From NCBI GenBank assembly GCA_024138025.1, contig JAMXBD010002220.1, forward strand, positions 124,001-188,000: a stretch of DNA of 64,000 nt, written 5' to 3'. Positions 57,494 to 64,000 of the stretch are shown one piece after another (the stretch's first letter is position 1; the number at the start of each line of letters is the position of its first letter). The notes below the pieces were generated by a model, which was not told the DNA's origin, did no database searches, and saw only the letters and a list, made by a program, of their open reading frames with translations. Source of the DNA: Combretum micranthum (taxonomy: Eukaryota; Streptophyta; Magnoliopsida; Myrtales; Combretaceae). The position numbers were made by a program, and so were the translations under genes.

Positions 57494-58387
57494 ATTTCCT
57501 TTTTACACCGCTAGAACCAAAGGAAAGTTTGCTAGTAATGACCATAGATTATGTAATCGTCACCTTTCTCCCCTAATACAGAATGAATAGATATAAGATC
57601 GTAAAAAATTTAGCACATATCAAAAGAAGAAATCAAATCAAATGTCATCTACCCTGAACACACCGAAAACAAAGTACATCAAAAGCTTAACTATTATCGC
57701 CTAAAGGCTAGAACCAGTGATGATAAAATCTCAATAGACAATTTCCAAATTTTTCATCTTGATCTCAAACCTTACTAAGATGATCACGTAAATAACAAAA
57801 CAACGATATCCTAAAGAATGGAATGAGTATGAACATTGCGTATTTTATACATGCATGTCATATATATGCTTACATAAGAATGAGAAAGCGAATTCATAAC
57901 CTTCCTTTATTAAGTGAATGTACCAGTGTCGTGTCATATTGAGTCGTCATCAGTTCAAAGTTGAGTCAAGTCAAGAGGCGAGTCATCAGTCATCTGTCGT
58001 GTTAGTTGAGTTCGAAACTCTTCAAAAAGGTCAAGTAAAGTGAAGGTTGAAAGTCACTAAAACCAAATCTTATTGATTTTATATATGCTATATTGCATAG
58101 AATATTAAACGCTCAAAATTAACGAAATTCCCAATACCACTAAAGATAAATGAGAAATAGAAATTATGAAAGAAGAAATTCAAAAACAACGACAAACTTC
58201 CAAACCCTTTTGCGGAAGTATAGAGACCAAGGAAACAACATGATATAATCATAATACCGTTCCAACAAATAAAAGTGAGATGAAATCCCAAATATCAAGA
58301 ATATTGATGAAATACGACATACAATCTCTCATCAAGACCTACAAGTTTACTTACGTATAACAAGTTTTGAGGACAAAACTTTCTTTA
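57494..58387 (+). other. Region where pol would be expected; no pol found
   Basis: 900 bp of AT-rich DNA between gag and the polypurine tract. There is no protease DSG, RT or integrase motif on either strand. Short GTCA/GAGTCA words repeat between 57930 and 58020. It ends with GAGGACAAAACTTTC, the usual gypsy 3' word. Confidence 0.7.
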
Positions 58388-58399
58388 AGGTGGGTAGAT
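58388..58399 (+). other. Polypurine tract of the outer gypsy element
   Basis: AGGTGGGTAGAT directly before the LTR start at 58400, the same layout as at 22805-22818. Confidence 0.75.
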
Positions 58400-61295
58400 T
58401 GTAAACCCCTGAAAATTTCATAATTCTTAGAAAATAATCCTAAGAGTCAAACACCAGAATCGAAACCCTAAAAAATTGAACCAAGTTAAAACTTAGTTCT
58501 AAATAAGATCAAAAACGAGAATTCTTAGTCTTGAGAAAATTAGAACCTTTGAAACAAAATATAAAAATCCAACTATTAGTTGAATCAACATCCGTACACC
58601 AATCAAATTATTTACCCGATTCCTAACACGCAAATCAAGACAATATATCCAAATAACGCTCGACAACGAAATGCTAAGATCTTAAATCCTTCGGGGAATT
58701 TTAGAATCAGAAATTTCAATTTTCACCAAAAGTCAAACTGAGCCAACTCATAACCCTAGACTCGGTTAAACGATCCCGAGAACTGAAAACTATTAAATAA
58801 TCACAAATAATATGAGATAAACCATAGATATTGAACTAAAAATATAATATGGTAAAAATTCCAAAATTTATATCTTGCAAATAACTCAACAAAACTGGAA
58901 GTCAAACCGGAACCTTAAAAGTCAACAAAGCATACAAACAAACCTAGTGTTTAAGATCCGGCAATCCCGCGCTCTTAAACCTTAAACAACGAAATGAAAA
59001 TAATTATTGTTAATAGTTCGCAATAATATAGGAAAGCTTAAAAATATCAGATTATCAAATTTCTAGTGTTCTTCGGATCCAAACGGCATCAGTTTTCAAA
59101 AATCGTGCCTTGGTACACCGAATGGAAAAAATATTTCGTTAATACTAATAGACTCGTAAAAATATAAGGTTTTCAAAAATATCAGTTTTAGAATTTTTCG
59201 GTAGCTAAAAATTACAGATATTGCATTATTACGCGTATTTTTATTACTACCGGTACTTTAATTGTCTAGTTTACTATTCATAATACTTTTCTACTATTCA
59301 TTACTATTCCTCTATCTTTACTTTTTCTTACTACCTATTCTTACACCTACATACCTATTTCTTACAATTTTCTTTTCCCATAAAAATTCTACACCACATA
59401 TTATTAAACTCTCTTACACTTTTCTTCTAAAATTAATTTTTAATCAAATTTCTCTTTCTCTCCCCTCCATTGCCGTCCACTTCCCCTCTCTCTTCATCCT
59501 CATTTATTTTCTTTTTCAATTAATTTAATTACATCTAATTTTCACTCCAAAATTCTATAAATATCCCCTTCTTCCTTCATTCTTTCACACAATTCATTTC
59601 ACTACAAAAACTCTCTCAAAATCTCTCCACAAATCCTCTCTTCAAGAGTTCTATTTACCAAAACTCTCTTAAACCAATTCTTTACAAAAAAATCATTCCT
59701 TATACACAAACTTTATACCACATATCACTACTCACATAATACCCCTTTCATCTATCATCTTCATATCACATAAACACTTTAGGTAAACTTCTTCCAACCA
59801 TTTATTTACCCATGTCATATAACTTAACATGACTATGGGGTTGTTTTGAAACTCATATGAGTAGTAAAAGCAACAACATGTTCATGTTTTGTTCTTGCAC
59901 ATGAACTTCCTATTTTATTATGTTGATTTTATTATTCATATCTAACTAAATATATTTATGAATTTATATATAATCTTTAGAGCATATAAGCTTACTTATT
60001 ATTTATTTAATTTCATGCTTTGTAATTTATTTATTTATTTCATGTTATTACTAAGACTAGTCTTTCTTGTCTTAGATTTTTCCATATCAAGTCAAAACAA
60101 CCTTTTATTTATTTTCTTTATTTTTTGGGACTAGTTTATTCTTAGTCCCGGGATGCCTTCATGAAGCTAAGGCTCCCAATACTTGACCGGGATACGTTGA
60201 TGAAGCTAAGGTTTCCAATACTTGATATTTTATTATCTTGCTTATTATTATTTGTTTCTAATATTTTCTTATGTTCTTATTATTTTACATGCTCATAATA
60301 CTTGTATCTACATAATGATATTGTCTCAACTAATTTAAAAGTAGAATTTTACTAAAGGAACTTCAAACTAGATTTTCTATTATGTCACTTGTCACAAAAT
60401 AATGGAGTTATTATCAAACAACATAGAAATAGAATAATATAAGTTTTCTCAAAGTTTTCTTAAATAACAAAGATAGTTTTACTAAGAAAACATAAGAAAT
60501 AAATACTTTCATTGTATATTATGGGAAACTAGGTTTTAGCAAAATAATTTGTTAGTTTTCAAATTCTTGCAAAAAGCTTAAAGATTAAATGCTTTTAAAT
60601 TCCATAACAAAACCAAAAAACAAACTAGTTTGAAAGTTAAGATAAAAATCAACTCATAAAGTTATGAACCCACTTAGGAAAATAATGATTTTCAAGTTCC
60701 TAAAGAAGAAACTTATTTTCAAAAATAAATAAATAAATAAAATAAGATTAGAAACAAAGGATTTTATCAATAAAGAGGATTCTTTTCAAAGGAAATAAAA
60801 GAACAATTTTTAGAAAACAAAAACTTATATTTTAGATAATAAATATAAGAAGACAAGAGTCATTTTCTAAAACCATCCTAAAGCTATAAAAAGATTTTCG
60901 ACAACTTAATATACTTTTGATAACTTTGATCTTTTATCACTAGAAGTAAAATTTATGAAAGACTAAGGTTAAAGGAAAATCTATTTATTTTGAAAAAATG
61001 AATGAAAAAAATAAAATAAGAATATACTCATTTATAATAACTTATGAAAATATAAAGTTTCTTCAAAATACTTGAAAGGAAATTTATCAAGTTAAGTTTC
61101 AACACTTTTAAAAAGAATTATTTCATGAAATATATTGTTGAGACACTACCATTAGAAATTTTGCATATAAAGTGAGCTTATCTATATACTCAAAGGATTT
61201 ATCAAATATATTATATATATCTATATTTTTACTAAAGGATTTTTGAATGAAGTTGAGTTAGAAACTGGTTTTGCAAAATCTAGAAATTTCCGTTT
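58400..61295 (+). mobile_element. Type C-like long LTR (3' LTR of the outer element), interrupted
   Basis: It starts TGTAAACCCC and matches the type C LTRs from about 58893 on (for example CCGGCAATCCCG near 58955 and the leader after the TATA box at 59555-59562). The first 490 bp correspond to only 45 bp in 30929, so there is a 5' extension of about 450 bp. A direct repeat (GGGATACCTTGATGAAGCTAAGG-like) occurs twice near 60150-60210. It is cut at 61295 by the minus-strand copia element; its end is outside the window. Confidence 0.8.
59555..59562 (+). promoter_or_regulatory. TATA box of the outer element's 3' LTR
   Basis: TATAAATA, at the position equivalent to 23481 and 31635. Confidence 0.6.
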
Positions 61296-61715
61296 TGTTG
61301 GTCCTGAAAATAATCAAGAAGGGGGTTGAATTGATTATTTCAGAAAATTAAAATTTTTATTGATTTTGAGTTAAGAGAACAATATGAGCAATTAAACAGC
61401 AATAAAATAAACTGTGGAAATATAAATAGAGAAGGGATAAGAAGATCAGGCAGATATTTATAGTGGTTCCGCCTTGTGCGTCAGTCCACTCTTCCAGCTC
61501 CGAGCCGGGGACCCCGTTATCCTACGGGTTTTGTTCCACTATATCCAATAAAATCAATTACAAGCTTGTACAATTCTCTTTGCTCGATTCTCACAGCTAT
61601 CCTCTAGCTTCAATCGATCTACAGAGTCTAAACTAGTAATTGAACTAATTCACTTGAAGACAACAACAAGTTGCTTCGATTATCTAAAAGACAAATGTAA
61701 AGATTGCAATAAAAT
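61296..61715 (-). repeat. 3' LTR remnant of the SIRE-like element
   Basis: On the minus strand it ends CAGGACCAACA at 61296 and carries TATAAATA (61455-61462) and a GC-rich GGATAACGGGGTCCCCGG-like stretch. Its start is lost: protease coding joins near 61715, so the inner boundary is a deletion point and is approximate. Confidence 0.7.
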
Positions 61716-61980
61716 TTGCTACATAACTGACTGATACTTAATAAGTTATGTTTCAAGCCTTTTACTAAATAAATATTTTCTATAGTATGAGGTGACATAC
61801 CAATATTTCCAGTTGCAATAATTTTACCTCTACTGTCATCTCCAAATTTTACATATCATTTTTCTTCCCATGTTATGCTATTGAACAATGAAGCATTTCT
61901 TGTCATATGTCGGGAACATCCACTATCAAGATACCATGTTCCATTGATTTTAGCTTCATGTTCCTGCAAAAATAAAAGGA
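61716..61980 (-). pseudogene. pol: SIRE-like protease start
   Basis: On the minus strand the reading gives KINGTWYLDSGCSRHMTRN, the copia protease active site (DSG), then VKFGDDSRGKI and NIYLVKGLKHNLLSISQL. It is interrupted by a TGA and ends by deletion at about 61715. TATTTTTGCAG, an acceptor-like word, lies between the gag stop and this segment (about 61972-61962 on the minus strand). Confidence 0.8.
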
Positions 61981-63841
61981 TTAAACCTTTTTAGGAACCC
62001 AAACAAGTTTGGGTCCTTTAAAAGACAAGCTCGTTTCATCCCTTTGTTTTTCTTGCTGAATACTGAGCTTGTTTCTTTTATAATAACAATACTTTTCTAT
62101 GTGACCAATCTTATTACAACAAAAACATGTATATGTGTTATTATTATTATTCCAATACCTGTTGTTTACCTGTCTCCAACTATTTTGTCTCAGATAACTT
62201 CTGTAATAGCTTCTGAAATACCTTCTGGTATGATTTCCATAAGAATGTTTTCTTTCTAAATCACTTCTAGAATTCATTCTGGATTTTTGAACGTACTTTT
62301 CTTTTCCACGTATTGCTTTATAATCAATCTTTTTAACACTTGATTCCACATTTACAATTGGTTTGGCTCTCACAAATATAGTTTTCTTGGACGTATTTGA
62401 ATTTAAACCATAATTATAACCTAAACCATGCTTTTCACATGACAATCTTTGTGATGAAATCAGCATTTTTAGTTTTTCATCACTTTCATTGAACTTATTG
62501 AGCGTGTTCTTTATTGAATTCGATAATTCATCAATTTTTACTTTCAAAACGCTTGTTTCATCTCTTAGCAAGTTATTATCTTTTCTTAGCTTTTCATTAT
62601 CCTTAAAAAACTTTTCATTTTCACTCTTCAAGATATCATTTTCATCGCAAGCAAGGAATTGGTTTGCTTTAATGCGTCTTTTTCATTCTTTAATGATTTA
62701 TCTCATTATCATATTTAGCAATTTTTAAATCAACTTTCTAAGAGCTTTTAAAAGTTTTTCCATTTCAGCAATCATATCATCTTCAATTGATTCATCATCA
62801 GTTTCAGAAGTTACCTCAGAAGTAGCCATGAGACAAAGGTTTGCTTCTTTTTCATTATCACTTATAACTTTTGGTTCAGCTTCTGACTCATCCAAGTTGC
62901 TCCAAGTTGCCATCATTGCTCGACTTTTCTTCTTGAACTTTTCGATCTTTTGATTAAAACAGGGCACTCATATTTAACATGTCCCCGGTTTTTTACATTC
63001 ATAGCACACAATTTTTTTTCTTCTCTTCTTCTTCTTTGTCCTTATAGCTTTTTCCTGCATCAAATTTGTTAGATCTATTGAAACTTTTGAACTTTTTACC
63101 TTTCTTTTTCTTCAAGAATTTGTTGAATCTCCTTGTAAGCATGTTAATATTTTCGTCATCACTATCCTCTTCTGAATCAGATTCAACAACTCTTTTGCCT
63201 TTGAAAGCTATTGCCTTTGAACTATTTCTGGTTCTTCAGTTGTATCATGATGATGCCATCAGCTTTTCTCTTAACTAACTGAGTGTCAGCTTATTTAAAT
63301 CTTGAGCTTCTTCTATAGCTGTCTTTTTGGCATCCCACGATTTTGGCAAGATTCGAAGTATTTTCCTGACAAGATCAGAATCATCTAATTTCTTCCCAAG
63401 AGAGGTTAGCTCATTAGTAATAGCAGTGAATCTATTAAAAGCATCTTTAATTTTCTCATCAGACTTAATTTTAAATAATTCATAACGTTGAAGTAATGAA
63501 TTGATTTTTGTTTCTTTAATTGTGTCTGTTCCTTCATAAGTTTTTGAAAGAGTATCCCATATTTCCTTTGCTGATTCACAGGAGGAAATTAGATAAAATT
63601 CAGAAGGAGCTATGGTTGTGAGTAAGAGATTCTTAGCCTTATTGTTCTTCTCAATCAACTTTAGCTCTTCATCTGTGAAACTTGCATCATCCGATATTGC
63701 TATTGGGTTGCTCCAAATTGGATCACCTGCCAAGAAGCATAATCATTAGCTTTGATATAAGTTGTCATTCGCATTTTCCAATAAAGATAATTTGAACCAT
63801 CAAAATATGGAGCTATTAATTGCAATATTGTTCTCAGCCAT
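61981..63841 (-). pseudogene. gag: SIRE-like Gag with two CCHC knuckles, frameshifted
   Basis: The start ATG is at 63841-63839 on the minus strand, shortly after the primer site. An early frameshift precedes YFDGSNYLYWKMRMTTYI, and another precedes the open capsid (UBN2-type) segment 63733-63275 with LLQRYELFKIKSDEKIKDAF. A first knuckle, CYECKKPGHVKYEC, is at about 63003-62962. An acidic segment follows (62967-62725), then a coiled coil (about 62631-62450) and a Tyr/Arg/Asn-rich basic part with a second knuckle, CFCCNKIGHIEKYC (about 62138-62097). The last frame ends KLVWVPKKV at 61981. Two knuckles around a long coiled coil are typical of SIRE-type Gag. At least three frameshifts make it non-functional. 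Confidence 0.85.
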
Positions 63842-63873
63842 TTTGTTTGGATCACTCAATTTAAAAAGAGTCC

Positions 63874-63885
63874 GCTCTGATACCA
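63874..63885 (-). other. Primer binding site of the SIRE-like element
   Basis: TGGTATCAGAGC on the minus strand, two bases inside the 5' LTR end at 63888. It fixes the orientation. Confidence 0.93.
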
Positions 63886-63887
63886 AT

Positions 63888-64000
63888 TGTTGGTCCCGAA
63901 AATAATCAAGAAGGGGGTTGAATTGATTATTTCAGAAAATTAAAATTTTTGCCTTTTAAAAACAATCCCCTTTGATTTTAAGTTAAGAGAACAATATGAA
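63888..64000 (-). repeat. End of the 5' LTR of the SIRE-like element
   Basis: Matches 61296-61384 closely, with an additional 20-30 bp of CTTTTAAAAACAATCCCC-type sequence near 63953-63975 not seen in the 3' LTR copy. The rest lies beyond the window. Confidence 0.9.

Larger units (their letters stand above)
26406..61295 (+). mobile_element. Outer gag-only gypsy element, split by nested insertions
   Basis: The pieces are: 5' LTR end 26406-26763, spacer and left half of the primer site 26764-26777, internal region 54446-58399, and 3' LTR 58400-61295. The pieces read in one direction. The two half primer sites (TGATAT and TAGAGC) join into a near match to TGGTATCAGAGC. Zinc-knuckle gag is present, but no protease, reverse transcriptase or integrase is seen before the polypurine tract. 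This resembles the known class of gag-only LTR elements (TR-GAG), or an element that lost pol by deletion. Because the visible parts of its two LTRs do not overlap, their pairing rests on layout. Confidence 0.65.
61296..64000 (-). mobile_element. SIRE-like copia element, minus strand, internally deleted
   Basis: The same LTR end (TGTTGGTCC...GAAAATAATCAAGAAGGGGG) appears at 61296 and at 63888, both on the plus strand as the reverse of a minus-strand LTR end. Between them lie, in minus order, the primer site, gag with two knuckles and the protease start. Integrase, reverse transcriptase and RNase H are absent, so most of pol is deleted. The Gag type fits SIRE/Maximus. The right end is outside the window. 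Confidence 0.88.

Overview
The window is nuclear DNA from a flowering plant, probably a eudicot. It is AT-rich heterochromatin made of nested LTR retrotransposons. I find no host gene, tRNA, rRNA or CRISPR array. The plant origin follows from the element types: gypsy elements with very long LTRs, initiator-Met-tRNA primer sites and a chromodomain remnant (Tekay/Del-like), an Athila-like gypsy element with a tRNA-Asp primer site, and two copia elements, one of them SIRE/Maximus-like. I cannot name the species.

LTR types used below. A, C and D are related long LTRs (about 3.5-4.9 kb) that start TGTAAxCCC and end near GGGGCGTGACA. B is a gypsy LTR of about 2.05 kb ending in GGGCGTTACA.

Left part, 1-20714: A(minus) 1-3318, an 85-bp scrap of C, B(minus) 3404-5454 with a degenerate internal region to 7472, A(minus) 7473-10394, D(plus) 10395-13982, the 3' part of B(plus) 13983-14715 with its primer site and leader to 15847, and A(plus) 15848-20714. 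Types A and B occur in both orientations, so the region is a large interrupted inverted repeat. The D and A(plus) LTRs lack matching target duplications, which suggests recombination between elements. The C-type element follows: pol end 20715-22790, then its 3' LTR 22819-26405.

Right part, 26406-61295, is a layered nest. The outer layer is a gypsy element that kept gag but shows no pol: LTR end 26406-26763, internal region 54446-58399, 3' LTR 58400-61295. A copia element (26778-54445) sits inside its primer binding site. That copia element carries two solo LTRs in its leader (D 27403-30902 and C 30929-34601, each with a target duplication). Its 3' LTR is split by a 13-kb Athila-like element (41054-54101, TCTCA duplication). 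That element has decayed gag-pol and an envelope-position frame broken only by TAG stops. A deleted SIRE-like copia element on the minus strand (61296 to beyond 64000) interrupts the outer 3' LTR.

No element looks autonomous. The longest open coding piece is a 510-codon integrase segment (21103-22635), which has lost a zinc-binding Cys. The most interesting non-coding signal is arrays of GCC-box-like motifs (AGCCGCC / GCCGGCG) just upstream of the TATA box in two unrelated LTR families, and again before the envelope-position frame of the Athila-like element.
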